In this document: positions 9,229 through 17,559 of the stretch, piece by piece
Layout of the letters: the number at the start of each line of letters is the position of its first letter
Numbering within the stretch: position 1 is the stretch's first letter
Assembly (NCBI RefSeq): GCF_003576245.1
Contig: NZ_QWGA01000007.1
Coordinates: forward strand, 434,001 to 498,000
DNA from: Henriciella algicola
GTDB taxonomy: Bacteria > Pseudomonadota > Alphaproteobacteria > Caulobacterales > Hyphomonadaceae
DNA length: 64,000 nucleotides
Direction of reading: 5' to 3'
The notes under the pieces: generated by a model
What the model saw: only the letters and a program-made list of their open reading frames with translations
Told to the model about the DNA's origin: nothing
The model's database searches: none
Program-made: the position numbers and the translations under genes

Positions 9229-9246
9229 CAGTGTTGAACAGGCCGT
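9210..9246 (-). terminator. Strong intrinsic terminator after clpX
   Basis: On the minus strand a 13-bp stem (ACGGCCTGTTCAA with TTGAACGGGCCGT, one G-T wobble) and a 6-nt loop are followed directly by TTTTTG. It lies 27 nt past the clpX stop and separates clpX from lon. Confidence 0.9.
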
Positions 9247-9273
9247 CGTGTCGCATTTCCTGTGACTTTAACG

Positions 9274-10539
9274 TCAGGAAGCTTCGCTTGGCTTGGCCTG
9301 CTTGGCGTGGACGTAGAGCGGCGCGGCGTGGCCCTCCACAACTTCGCCATTGACGACAACCTCTTCGACACCGCGCAGCGTCGGCAGGTCGAACATCGTG
9401 TCGAGCAGAATGCCCTCCATGATGGACCGCAGGCCGCGTGCGCCTGTCTTGCGGGCAATCGCCTTGCGGGCAACGGCCGTGAGGGCTTCATCCGTGAAGG
9501 TCAGCTCAACGTCTTCCATGTCGAAGAGGCGTTGATACTGCTTCAGCAGGGCGTTCTTCGGCTGGGTCAGGATTTCGATCAGCGCATCCTCATCGAGGTC
9601 CTCCAGCGTCGCGATGACAGGAAGACGGCCGATGAACTCTGGAATGAGGCCATAGCGCTGAAGGTCTTCAGGCTCAGTCTCACGCAGCACTTCGCCAACA
9701 CCGCGGGCATCCGGATCCTTCACATCGGCGCCAAAGCCGATGCGGGTGCCTTCACCGCGCGAGGAGATGATCTTGTCGAGACCGGCAAACGCGCCGCCCA
9801 CAATGAACAGGATGTTCGTCGTATCGACCTGGAGGAATTCCTGCTGCGGGTGCTTGCGCCCACCTTGCGGCGGCACAGCGGCAACAGTGCCTTCCATGAT
9901 CTTCAGAAGCGCCTGTTGGACACCCTCGCCCGACACGTCACGCGTGATGGACGGGTTGTCGGACTTGCGCGAAATCTTGTCGATCTCATCGATATAGACG
10001 ATGCCGCGCTGGGCCCGCTCGACATTATAGTCGGCAGACTGAAGCAGCTTCAGCACGATATTCTCGACGTCCTCACCGACATAGCCAGCTTCGGTAAGCG
10101 TCGTTGCGTCGGCCATGGTAAATGGCACATCGAGGATACGCGCCAGCGTCTGCGCCAATAGCGTCTTGCCGCACCCCGTCGGGCCGACAAGCAGAATGTT
10201 CGATTTCGCCAGCTCCACCCCGTCAGACGAGGAGGCATGCGAGAGACGCTTGTAATGGTTATGCACGGCGACCGAGAGGATGCGCTTTGCGTACTTCTGG
10301 CCAATCACATAATCGTCCAGCACGTCACAGATTTCGCGCGGGCTCGGAACGCCCTCTTTCGATTTGAAGCCTGCCGCCTTACTCTCTTCACGGATGATGT
10401 CCATGCAGAGCTCCACGCATTCATCACAGATGAACACGGTGGGGCCAGCGATCAGTTTTTTGACTTCGTGCTGGCTCTTTCCACAGAAAGAGCAATAGAG
10501 CGTATTCTTAGAATCGCCGGAGCCGTTTTGCTTTGTCAT
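9274..10539 (-). CDS. clpX: ATP-dependent Clp protease ATP-binding subunit ClpX
   Basis: ClpX is the AAA+ unfoldase that selects substrates and feeds them into the ClpP chamber. The 421-residue sequence has the N-terminal zinc-binding domain with C16, C19, C38 and C41, Walker A GPTGCGKT at 119-126, a Walker [11 protein letters not shown] segment, and the ClpP-docking IGF loop as RIGFGADV. The start ATG is preceded by GAGGT. The gene lies 123 nt downstream of clpP on the same strand, the classical order. In Caulobacter relatives ClpXP controls CtrA turnover; that role here is inferred. Confidence 0.98.
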   Translation of the reverse strand: MTKQNGSGDSKNTLYCSFCGKSQHEVKKLIAGPTVFICDECVELCMDIIREESKAAGFKSKEGVPSPREICDVLDDYVIGQKYAKRILSVAVHNHYKRLSHASSSDGVELAKSNILLVGPTGCGKTLLAQTLARILDVPFTMADATTLTEAGYVGEDVENIVLKLLQSADYNVERAQRGIVYIDEIDKISRKSDNPSITRDVSGEGVQQALLKIMEGTVAAVPPQGGRKHPQQEFLQVDTTNILFIVGGAFAGLDKIISSRGEGTRIGFGADVKDPDARGVGEVLRETEPEDLQRYGLIPEFIGRLPVIATLEDLDEDALIEILTQPKNALLKQYQRLFDMEDVELTFTDEALTAVARKAIARKTGARGLRSIMEGILLDTMFDLPTLRGVEEVVVNGEVVEGHAAPLYVHAKQAKPSEAS

Positions 10540-10662
10540 GGCTACCTCTTAGCTTGGGAGCCTTTAACGCACGATTTATGCCGCGCGAGAAATCCCTCTA
10601 GACAGTGATCTTATTTGGTGAACCCGGTTGCGCAAGTGCAGATGCACAGGCGCCCCGCTCCA

Positions 10663-11286
10663 CTACTTTTCTTCGTCCTTGCGCCGCTCATAGACCTGAT
10701 CGATCAGGCCGAATTCCTTTGCCTCTTCGGCCGTCATGAACGTGTCGCGGTCCAGCTTGCGCTCGATCGTGTCATAGTCCTGGCCGGTATGCTTCACATA
10801 GATGTTGTTCAGACGGCGCTTCAGCTCGAGGATTTCCTCTGCATGACGCTCAATGTCGGTCGCGACACCGCGGAAGCCGCCAGATGGCTGGTGCACCATG
10901 ACGCGCGCATTCGGAAGCGCGATCCGCATGTCCTTTTCACCTGCCGCCAGAAGCAGTGAGCCCATGCTTGCCGCCTGGCCGATACAGACCGTCGAGATCG
11001 GGCAGCGGATATATTGCATCGTGTCATAGATCGCGAGACCGGAGGAGACGTATCCGCCCGGGCTGTTGATATACATGGCGATGTCTTTCTTCGGGCTCTC
11101 GGACTCAAGGAACAGGAGCTGCGAAGTGATCAGGGCGGCCATGCCGTCGTCGATGCCGCCCGTCACGAAGATGATCCGCTCTTTCAGCAGCCTCGAGAAG
11201 ATGTCGAAGGCGCGCTCGCCGCGACTTGTCTGTTCGACAACCATCGGGACGAGATTGAGAGCGGTGTTGTAAGGGTCGGTGTTCAT
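10663..11286 (-). CDS. clpP: ATP-dependent Clp protease proteolytic subunit ClpP
   Basis: This 207-residue serine protease has the full catalytic triad: S107 in AASMGS, H132 in MVHQPSGG and D181 in LDRDTFM, with the spacing of E. coli ClpP. The oxyanion-loop motif INSPGG is at about 74-79. ClpP assembles into two stacked heptamers and degrades proteins unfolded by ClpX or ClpA. It leads the clpP-clpX-lon series on the minus strand. Trigger factor, often next to clpP in other bacteria, lies about 5 kb away here with glnBA, coq4, sixA-like and nnrD-like genes between. Confidence 0.98.
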   Translation of the reverse strand: MNTDPYNTALNLVPMVVEQTSRGERAFDIFSRLLKERIIFVTGGIDDGMAALITSQLLFLESESPKKDIAMYINSPGGYVSSGLAIYDTMQYIRCPISTVCIGQAASMGSLLLAAGEKDMRIALPNARVMVHQPSGGFRGVATDIERHAEEILELKRRLNNIYVKHTGQDYDTIERKLDRDTFMTAEEAKEFGLIDQVYERRKDEEK

Positions 11287-11326
11287 ATGACGCGTTCCAG
11301 CCTGGCTTTAGTCTGTCGAATTTTCC

Positions 11327-11350
11327 GGACTCTGTGGTCGCAGAGAGTCC
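11327..11350 (-). promoter_or_regulatory. Inverted repeat with two GANTC sites upstream of clpP
   Basis: GGACTCT and AGAGTCC form a perfect 7-bp inverted repeat around a 10-nt centre, 40 nt upstream of the clpP start codon. Each arm contains one GANTC site (GACTC and GAGTC), the target of the CcrM methyltransferase in many alphaproteobacteria. It may be a GcrA/CcrM-controlled promoter element or a leader hairpin. Confidence 0.45.
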
Positions 11351-11419
11351 CATATTTGTCCATTGCACTCTACACACAAGAGCTTTGCGAGACTGTAAAC
11401 AGCTCGGCCGGCAGAAATG

Positions 11420-11447
11420 AAAATGCCGGGACATCTCTGCCCCGGCA
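11420..11447 (-). terminator. Intrinsic terminator after glnA
   Basis: On the minus strand TGCCGGG and CCCGGCA pair around a 10-nt loop and are followed by TTTTCATTTC, starting about 24 nt after the glnA stop codon. This closes the glnB-glnA unit before clpP. Confidence 0.85.
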
Positions 11448-11471
11448 TAATCGCATTGCTACAGCTTGGTC

Positions 11472-12875
11472 CTAGACCTTGTAGTACATGTCGAATTCGA
11501 CCGGGTGCGGGTGCAGCTGGAGACGCTCAACGTCTTCCATCTTCAGGTCGATATAGGCATCGAGCTGGTCGTCATCGAACACGTTGCCCTTCTTCAGGAA
11601 GTCGCGGTCTGCATCGAGGCACTCGAGCGCCTCACGCAGCGAGCCGCAAACCTGCGGGATGGTCTTGGCTTCTTCCGGCGGCAGATCGTACAGATCCTTG
11701 TCCATGGCATCGCCCGGATGGATCTTGTTCTCGATACCGTCGAGGCCAGCCATCAGCAGGGCCGCAAAAGCGAGGTACGGGTTCGCCGTCGGATCCGGGA
11801 AACGGGTCTCGATACGCTTTGCTTTCGGGTTGGAGCCGAAAGGAATACGGATCGATGCCGAGCGGTTGCGAGCAGAGTAAGCCAGCATGACGGGCGCTTC
11901 GTAGCCTGGGACCAGACGCTTGTAGGAGTTGGTCGACGGGTTGGTCAGCGCGTTCAGTGCCTTGGCGTGCTTGATGATGCCGCCGATGTAGAACAGGCAG
12001 CTTTCCGACAGACCTGCATAGCCGTCACCAGCAAACATCGGCTTGTCGCCATCCCAGATCGACTGGTGGACGTGCATGCCCGAGCCATTGTCCTTGAAGT
12101 AAGGCTTCGGCATGAAGGTTGCCGACTTGCCGTACTGGTGCGCCACATTGTGGATGACGTACTTATAGAGCTGCAGACGGTCAGCCATCTTGGTCAGCGT
12201 CGAGAACTTCATGCCAAGCTCGTGCTGGGCAGGCGCCACTTCGTGGTGATGCTTTTCTGGCTCGAGGCCGATCTCACCCATGACGGCGAGCATTTCCGAA
12301 CGCATGTCCTGCTCGGAATCGATCGGCGGGACCGGGAAATAACCACCCTTCGAGTGCGGGCGGTGGCCCATATTGCCTGTTGGGTATTCCTTGCCGGTGT
12401 TGAACGGCAGCTCGGTCGAGTCAAAGGAATAGCCGGTCTTGTTAGGCGCCGTGTCCCAGCGAACATCGTCGAAAACGAAGAATTCTGCTTCTGGACCAAA
12501 GAAGGCGGTCGTACCGACACCGGCCTGCTTCAGATAGGCTTCCGCCTTTTTCGCCGTGGTGCGCGGGTCGCGGCCGTATGGCTGCATCGAAATCGGGTCG
12601 AGAATGTCACAGAAGACCGCAAGCGTGGTCTGCTGGAAGAACGGGTCGATGATCGCGGTGCTCGTGTCCGGCTTGAGCAGCATGTCGGACTCGTTGATCG
12701 TTTTCCAACCAGCAACGGACGAGCCGTCGAACATCTGGCCTTCTTCGAAGAAATCCTCGTCGACCATGCCTTTATCGAAGGTGACGTGCTGCATCTTGCC
12801 GCGCGGGTCGGTGAACCGGAGATCGACGAACTCGACGTCCTTTTCCTTCATCATTTTAACGAGATTGTCGGCCAT
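11472..12875 (-). CDS. glnA: Glutamine synthetase type I (GlnA)
   Basis: GlnA condenses ammonia and glutamate to glutamine using ATP, the main entry of nitrogen at low ammonia. The 467-residue sequence is colinear with bacterial GSI-beta enzymes and contains the ATP/metal motifs [16 protein letters not shown] and [13 protein letters not shown]. The adenylylation tyrosine is Y396 in [12 protein letters not shown] strong AGGAGG ribosome site precedes the ATG. It lies 50 nt downstream of glnB, the usual alphaproteobacterial glnBA operon. Regulation by reversible adenylylation is expected from Y396. Confidence 0.98.
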   Translation of the reverse strand: MADNLVKMMKEKDVEFVDLRFTDPRGKMQHVTFDKGMVDEDFFEEGQMFDGSSVAGWKTINESDMLLKPDTSTAIIDPFFQQTTLAVFCDILDPISMQPYGRDPRTTAKKAEAYLKQAGVGTTAFFGPEAEFFVFDDVRWDTAPNKTGYSFDSTELPFNTGKEYPTGNMGHRPHSKGGYFPVPPIDSEQDMRSEMLAVMGEIGLEPEKHHHEVAPAQHELGMKFSTLTKMADRLQLYKYVIHNVAHQYGKSATFMPKPYFKDNGSGMHVHQSIWDGDKPMFAGDGYAGLSESCLFYIGGIIKHAKALNALTNPSTNSYKRLVPGYEAPVMLAYSARNRSASIRIPFGSNPKAKRIETRFPDPTANPYLAFAALLMAGLDGIENKIHPGDAMDKDLYDLPPEEAKTIPQVCGSLREALECLDADRDFLKKGNVFDDDQLDAYIDLKMEDVERLQLHPHPVEFDMYYKV

Positions 12876-12925
12876 TGAGCCCTCCTGTTGATTTGTTTGT
12901 CTTGTGCAATGAAACGAGCGCCTGG

Positions 12926-13282
<357 letters not shown>

Positions 13283-13311
13283 CTATCAGGTGTTCGCGCC
13301 ACACCTATCAG
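13283..13311 (-). promoter_or_regulatory. Direct repeat plus inverted repeat in the glnB promoter
   Basis: The plus strand carries CCTATCAG twice, at 13283-13290 and 13304-13311, exactly 21 bp (two helical turns) apart. Within it AGGTGT (13288-13293) and ACACCT (13301-13306) form an inverted repeat. The element starts 19 nt upstream of the glnB start codon. It does not match the NtrC consensus, so the bound factor is unknown. Confidence 0.45.
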
Positions 13312-13400
13312 CGTCATCGCCGAGGTCGATTGTCTTCCCGCGCGCAAGCGATCAGCGCCGCCCCTGTTGCCTAATTTTTCGGCGCGCATGCACAGAATTT

Positions 13401-13438
13401 GATCGGCGGCACGATCGCTAAAAGTGACGCATGCGTCA
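13401..13438. promoter_or_regulatory. Palindromic operator-like sites between glnB and the coq4-like gene
   Basis: TGACGCATGCGTCA at 13425-13438 is a perfect 14-bp palindrome. A second inverted repeat, GATCG/CGATC with a 6-nt centre, lies at 13401-13416. They sit in a 235-bp divergent intergenic region, about 60 nt upstream of the coq4-like start codon. The palindrome is followed by TTGTTTTTTT, but there is no upstream plus-strand gene to terminate, so an operator is more likely than a terminator. Confidence 0.4.
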
Positions 13439-13499
13439 TTGTTTTTTTAAGTCATCCATAGTAAGAAGAGTTATCTTAATTAGCGACGTATCCTAATCT

Positions 13500-14270
13500 A
13501 TGACTACGACCAGTGTTTATATCGATCCGACCCGTGAGGTCCCTCGTCTTCAGCCTCTGAAGGCCTGGCGCCACATGAAGAAACTCATCACGAACAAGGA
13601 AGACACCGAACAGGTGTTCGAGATCATCGAAGCCCTGAATGGCAAGGCGACCTATCGCGATTTTGAACGCTTCATGGCGACCCCGGCCGGTCAGGCCGAA
13701 TACGCCAAACGCATTCACCTGCCGCCGATTCTCGATCACCACGAGCCGCTGCATGAGCTTCCGGAAGGCAGCGTCGGCCGCACCTATGTCGAGTTCATGG
13801 AGCGCGAAGGCCTTTCTGCCGCCGGGCTTGTCGCGGAAAGCGAAAAGCGCCCTGGAAAGCTGCGCGGGCACAATGATGATCTGCTCTGGTACGGCAATCG
13901 CCTGCGCGATACGCACGACATGTACCACATTCTCTCTGGCTATGGCCGCGACGCACTTGGTGAGGCAGCGCTGCTTGGCTTCACACACAGCCAGCATGGC
14001 GGGCTCGGCGTGAGCTTCATCTGCTTCATGGGCGGGCGCCAGATTGCAAAGCGCGTTCCCAAAGAGGCCGATATTCCAGGCGTCATCAAGGAAGGGCGCC
14101 AGAACGGCAAGACCGCCAAACGCCTCATTGAGCAGGACATCATCTCTCTTCTGCCCCGCCCTCTTGAAGAGGTCCGTGAGGAGCTGAACATCAAGCCGCC
14201 TGTCGCCTACCACCGCGCTCACGAAGTGATGCGCGCGCACGGTCTCGACCCCTATTCAGACGGTCTCTAG
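13500..14270 (+). CDS. Coq4 family protein (ubiquinone biosynthesis)
   Basis: This 256-residue protein carries the Coq4 signature: THDMYHILSGYGRDALGEAA (residues about 138-157), matching the HDxxH...G metal-binding motif of eukaryotic COQ4. The C-terminal part is rich in helices. COQ4 organises the ubiquinone biosynthetic complex in mitochondria, and recent work links it to C1 oxidative decarboxylation. Bacterial members occur mainly in alphaproteobacteria. The ATG start is read directly. The gene stands alone and diverges from glnB. No other coq gene is in the window. Confidence 0.85.
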   Translation: MTTTSVYIDPTREVPRLQPLKAWRHMKKLITNKEDTEQVFEIIEALNGKATYRDFERFMATPAGQAEYAKRIHLPPILDHHEPLHELPEGSVGRTYVEFMEREGLSAAGLVAESEKRPGKLRGHNDDLLWYGNRLRDTHDMYHILSGYGRDALGEAALLGFTHSQHGGLGVSFICFMGGRQIAKRVPKEADIPGVIKEGRQNGKTAKRLIEQDIISLLPRPLEEVREELNIKPPVAYHRAHEVMRAHGLDPYSDGL

Positions 14271-14371
14271 CCGGGCGCCTATCTGGCTGGTTGTTCTGGA
14301 ACTGATTTCATTGGATGCTGGTTGCCCTATCTGGCGACCTGCCAGTCCAATCAATCAGTCCGGGGCATTTC

Positions 14372-14911
14372 ATGATCTATTTCGTCAGACACGGTGAAGC
14401 AGAAGCTGGCTGGGGCACCGCGCCCGACCCGGGTCTCTCTGCGCTCGGCCTGAAACAGGCCGAAGCGGTCGCTGCCGAACTGGAAAAGCATTCTGTCAGC
14501 CAGATCCTCGCAAGCCCTATGCGCCGCTGCCAGGAAACCTCACGCCCGTTCGCAAACCTCTCAGGCCTGCCCGTCGCGACCGACCCGGCCGTCAGCGAAA
14601 TCCCGACCCCCCAAGGTCTCAGCGACCGGGTCGAATGGCTCCGCGGCTTCATGGCTGGCACTTGGGACGCCGCGCCCTCTGTCGTTGCCGACTGGCGCAG
14701 CGATCTCATATCGCGCCTCGCTTCGATCGAAGACGAAACGGTCGTCTTCTCGCACTTCATCGCCATCAACACGATCGTCGGCCACCTCGAAGGCAGCGAC
14801 CTCGTGACGAGCTTCCGTCCCGGACATTGCTCCGTGACAATCCTCAAGCGGGATGGCGACACGCTCAGCGTTGAGCGGCGCGGCAGTGAAGCGGCAACCA
14901 AAGTGCTCTGA
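14372..14911 (+). CDS. Histidine phosphatase family protein (SixA-like)
   Basis: This 179-residue protein starts MIYFVRHGEAEAGW with the RHGE phosphohistidine motif at about residues 6-9, and later has SPMRRCQET and VVFSHFIAI, the other active-site segments of the histidine phosphatase superfamily. SixA dephosphorylates histidine-phosphotransfer domains, while other family members act on small phosphate esters. The start at 14372 places the RHG motif at the family position; an in-frame upstream ATG at 14315 would add 19 unrelated residues. It ends 5 nt before the CACC array at 14916. Confidence 0.85.
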   Translation: MIYFVRHGEAEAGWGTAPDPGLSALGLKQAEAVAAELEKHSVSQILASPMRRCQETSRPFANLSGLPVATDPAVSEIPTPQGLSDRVEWLRGFMAGTWDAAPSVVADWRSDLISRLASIEDETVVFSHFIAINTIVGHLEGSDLVTSFRPGHCSVTILKRDGDTLSVERRGSEAATKVL

Positions 14912-14915
14912 AAAA

Positions 14916-14995
14916 CACTGTCAGAAACACCGCCAGTACACCGTTACTGCACCATGATTTTCCGGGAAACGCGCTGCACTTTCCCGGAGGAAAGT
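14916..14995 (+). repeat. Copy A of a two-copy intergenic element: CACC array plus hairpin
   Basis: Four CACC-type units start at 14916 (CACT), 14928, 14939 and 14950, spaced 12, 11 and 11 bp. After 24 nt comes a perfect hairpin, ACTTTCC (14978-14984) with GGAAAGT (14989-14995) around CGGA. A second copy with the same unit spacing, the same order and the same orientation to its downstream gene lies upstream of ilvD. The bases between units are largely conserved as well, so the copies are related and not merely similar in composition. Copy A fills the space between the sixA-like and nnrD-like genes. Confidence 0.75.
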
Positions 14996-15011
14996 ATCAA
15001 TAAGGGCAAAG

Positions 15012-15857
15012 ATGACGTCCTCCACCCCTGAGACCAATCACCCCGACCTCTGGCTGCCAGACTGGCCCTGGCCAGAAGCCGACAGCCACAAGCACAAGCG
15101 CGGCTCACTTGGCGTGGTGACAGGCCCGGCTGCCTCAACTGGCGCGGCCCGCCTCGCTGCTCGCGCTGGCCTTCGCATCGGTGCAGGCCTCGCCACCCTT
15201 TTCTGCCCACCGTCTGCAACGCTGGTAAATGCCGCCCACGAGACGGCCGTAATGATCAAGCCGTTCAGCACGCCAGACGCCCTTGCAGAACTGGCATCGA
15301 GCTCAAAATGTGTCCTGATCGGCCCTGCTGCTGGCGTCGATTCGACGACGCGCGAGAACACGCTCGAAGTCCTCAAACATGCAGGCTCCAGCGTCCTCGA
15401 CGCTGACGCGCTGACCGTCTTCAAGGATCAGCCCGACGCCCTCTTCAACGCAATTACACTCCCGGCCGTAATCACACCGCATGATGGCGAGTTCAGCCGC
15501 ATTTTTCCGGGCCTTCTGGACCAGTATACGCGCGCCGAAGCGGCCGCGATTGCAGCTGAGCGCTCAGGCGCAGTTGTCCTTCTGAAGGGCAACGAGACCC
15601 TGATCGCCGCCCCGGATGGCCGCCTAACCGTGAACAGGCATGCCTCGCCCTTTCTTGCCACAGCAGGTAGCGGCGACGTGCTCGCTGGCATGATTGCGGG
15701 CCTTATGGCGCAGGGCATGGAGGCGCACCGCGCGGCCTGCGCCGGTGCCTGGTGCCACGGAGAGGTCGCGCGCCGCGTTGGCCCGGGCCTGATTTCAGAA
15801 GACCTTCCGGACGCCTTGCCCGGCCTGCTCAGCGAATTTTATGCAAGACGCGCTTGA
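15012..15857 (+). CDS. nnrD: ADP-dependent NAD(P)H-hydrate dehydratase (NnrD domain only)
   Basis: This 281-residue ribokinase-like protein is the dehydratase that repairs hydrated NAD(P)H (NADHX/NADPHX) using ADP. The family signatures are present: SLGVVTGPAASTGAARLAARAG near the N-terminus, ITPHDGEFSRIFPG in the middle, and the phosphate-binding TAGSGDVLAGMIAGLMAQG near residue 217. Most bacterial NnrD proteins are fused to the NnrE epimerase; here the epimerase domain is absent and must be encoded elsewhere or be lacking. AAGGG lies 5 nt before the ATG. The CACC array element occupies its upstream region. Confidence 0.9.
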   Translation: MTSSTPETNHPDLWLPDWPWPEADSHKHKRGSLGVVTGPAASTGAARLAARAGLRIGAGLATLFCPPSATLVNAAHETAVMIKPFSTPDALAELASSSKCVLIGPAAGVDSTTRENTLEVLKHAGSSVLDADALTVFKDQPDALFNAITLPAVITPHDGEFSRIFPGLLDQYTRAEAAAIAAERSGAVVLLKGNETLIAAPDGRLTVNRHASPFLATAGSGDVLAGMIAGLMAQGMEAHRAACAGAWCHGEVARRVGPGLISEDLPDALPGLLSEFYARRA

Positions 15858-15906
15858 TAGGCACACCCTCCCCCAGTAGGAGACCACCTCTGGCCGAGGC
15901 CCACAT

Positions 15907-15991
15907 GCGGATGTGGCGAAATTGGTAGACGCACCAGATTTAGGTTCTGGCGCCGCGAGGCGTGGGGGTTCAAGTCCCTCCATCCGCACCA
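15907..15991 (+). tRNA. tRNA-Leu (anticodon UAG)
   Basis: The 85-nt gene starts GCGGATGTGGCGAAATTGG and ends CATCCGCACCA with a 7-bp acceptor stem, discriminator A and encoded CCA. The anticodon loop reads TTTAGGT, anticodon TAG, closed by CCAGA/TCTGG. A long variable arm (GCCGCGAGGC) marks a class II tRNA. Confidence 0.97.
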
Positions 15992-16159
15992 CTTCACAGC
16001 GAGCGCAAAGCCGCCTCCGGGCCAGCTTCAGCGCATGTGAAATTGCTTCAGCGCCATGCATGGACAGTCCAGACACGCTGTGACATACACCGCCGCTTCT
16101 AGGAAAAACCAACGCCAAAGCCTGAAGCCACAGGGCTAGACGGCATAAGGAATGACAAA

Positions 16160-17494
16160 ATGGAATGCACCGAAACGTCTGATGGCCTGAGCCGCATGTA
16201 CAAGGTCAAGGTGCCTGCCAGCGAGCTCAAGGCACGCCTGGATGCGCGGATCGAGGAAATCCGCCCGCAGATGCGCCTCAAGGGCTTCCGCCCAGGCAAG
16301 GTGCCTGCCTCCCACGTCCGCAAGATGTTCGGCCAGTCCCTCATGGGCGAAGTCATTGAAGCTGTGATGAAAGAGACGAGCGAGAAGGCGATCACCGACG
16401 CTGATGTCCGCCCGGCTTCGCAGCCTGACATGCACATGGAAAGCGACATGGAAAAGGTGATCGAGGGCGAAGAAGACCTCGCTTACCACATGCATGTCGA
16501 CATCATGCCGGACTTCGAGCCAGCAGACATGTCCGGCGTCACCATCAAGAAGCCAGTCGCTGAAGTCGACGATGCGCAGCTTGACGAAACGCTCGACCAG
16601 GTCGCTGAAAACAACATGAAGTTCGAGCCACGCGGCAAGACCGCGAAGGCGAAGGACGGCGACGCTGTCGTCATCGACTTCGTTGGCAAGATTGACGGCG
16701 AGCCTTTCGAAGGCGGCGCAGCTGAAGGCCACACGCTGGTTCTTGGTTCCGGCAGCTTCATCCCGGGCTTCGAGGAACAGCTGGTCGGCACGAAAACCGG
16801 AGAAGAAAAAGACGTCGAAGTCACCTTCCCTGAAGAGTACCAGGCCGAGCACCTTGCTGGCAAAGCGGCTGTCTTCGAAGTGAAGGTCAACGAAGTTCGC
16901 GCGCCGAAGAAGCCGGACATCGACGAAGAGTTCGCCAAAGGACTCGGCATCGACTCGCTCGAAGAGCTGAAGACCATGCTGAAAACGCAGCTCCAGCAAG
17001 AGCTGGACAATGCATCCCGCGCCAAGGCGAAGCGTCACCTCCTCGACGCGCTGGACGAGAAGCATGACTTCGAACTGCCGCCAAAAATGGTCGACATGGA
17101 ATTCGACCAGATCTGGCAGCAGCTGCAGTCCGAAATGGATGCTGGCCGCGTCAGCGACGAGGACAAGGAAAAGTCCGAAGACGAGCTGAAAGAAGAGTAT
17201 CGCAAGATCGCAGAGCGCCGCGTGCGCCTCGGCCTCGTGCTCGCCGAAATCGGCCGCATCCAGGAGATCAAGATCTCCGAACAGGAAGTCCAGCAGGCCC
17301 TCATCCGCGAAGCCCAGCGCTATCCGGGTCAGGAGCGTCAGGTGCTCGAATTCTTCCAGAAGAATGAAGGCGCGATGGCACAGCTGCGTGCGCCAATCTA
17401 TGAGGACAAGGTGGTCGACCACCTGCTCGAGACCGTGAAGGTCAAAGAGGAAAAAGTTTCCCGCGAAGAGCTGCTGAGCGACGACGAAGAATAG
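16160..17494 (+). CDS. tig: Trigger factor (ribosome-associated chaperone)
   Basis: Trigger factor binds ribosomal protein L23 at the exit tunnel and shields nascent chains. The 444-residue protein has the N-terminal ribosome-binding domain with the signature loop as GFRPGKVPASHVRKMFG (residues about 42-58), a central FKBP-type prolyl isomerase domain (GDAVVIDFVGKIDGEPFEGG to FPEEY, about 170-235), and a long helical C-terminal chaperone domain with an acidic tail ending DDEE. The gene is monocistronic: tRNA-Leu lies upstream and a clear terminator downstream. Confidence 0.97.
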   Translation: MECTETSDGLSRMYKVKVPASELKARLDARIEEIRPQMRLKGFRPGKVPASHVRKMFGQSLMGEVIEAVMKETSEKAITDADVRPASQPDMHMESDMEKVIEGEEDLAYHMHVDIMPDFEPADMSGVTIKKPVAEVDDAQLDETLDQVAENNMKFEPRGKTAKAKDGDAVVIDFVGKIDGEPFEGGAAEGHTLVLGSGSFIPGFEEQLVGTKTGEEKDVEVTFPEEYQAEHLAGKAAVFEVKVNEVRAPKKPDIDEEFAKGLGIDSLEELKTMLKTQLQQELDNASRAKAKRHLLDALDEKHDFELPPKMVDMEFDQIWQQLQSEMDAGRVSDEDKEKSEDELKEEYRKIAERRVRLGLVLAEIGRIQEIKISEQEVQQALIREAQRYPGQERQVLEFFQKNEGAMAQLRAPIYEDKVVDHLLETVKVKEEKVSREELLSDDEE

Positions 17495-17519
17495 TCCTCG
17501 CAAGCGCGCAAAATTTGAG

Positions 17520-17552
17520 AAGCCCGGTCCTTAAAGGCCGGGCTTTTTCTTT
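17520..17552 (+). terminator. Intrinsic terminator after tig
   Basis: AGCCCGG (17521-17527) and CCGGGCT (17538-17544) form a 7-bp stem around a 10-nt loop, followed by TTTTTCTTT. It lies 26 nt past the tig stop codon. Confidence 0.92.
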
Positions 17553-17559
17553 GGGGGAA

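Noticed and set aside
11466-12878. A 470-codon plus-strand frame across glnA
   Set aside because: It is antisense to the intact and conserved glutamine synthetase gene.
16136-17503. A 455-codon frame on the minus strand across the trigger factor gene
   Set aside because: It is the exact antisense of tig, is rich in Leu, Phe, Val and His as antisense frames of acidic proteins are, and has no recognisable domain.
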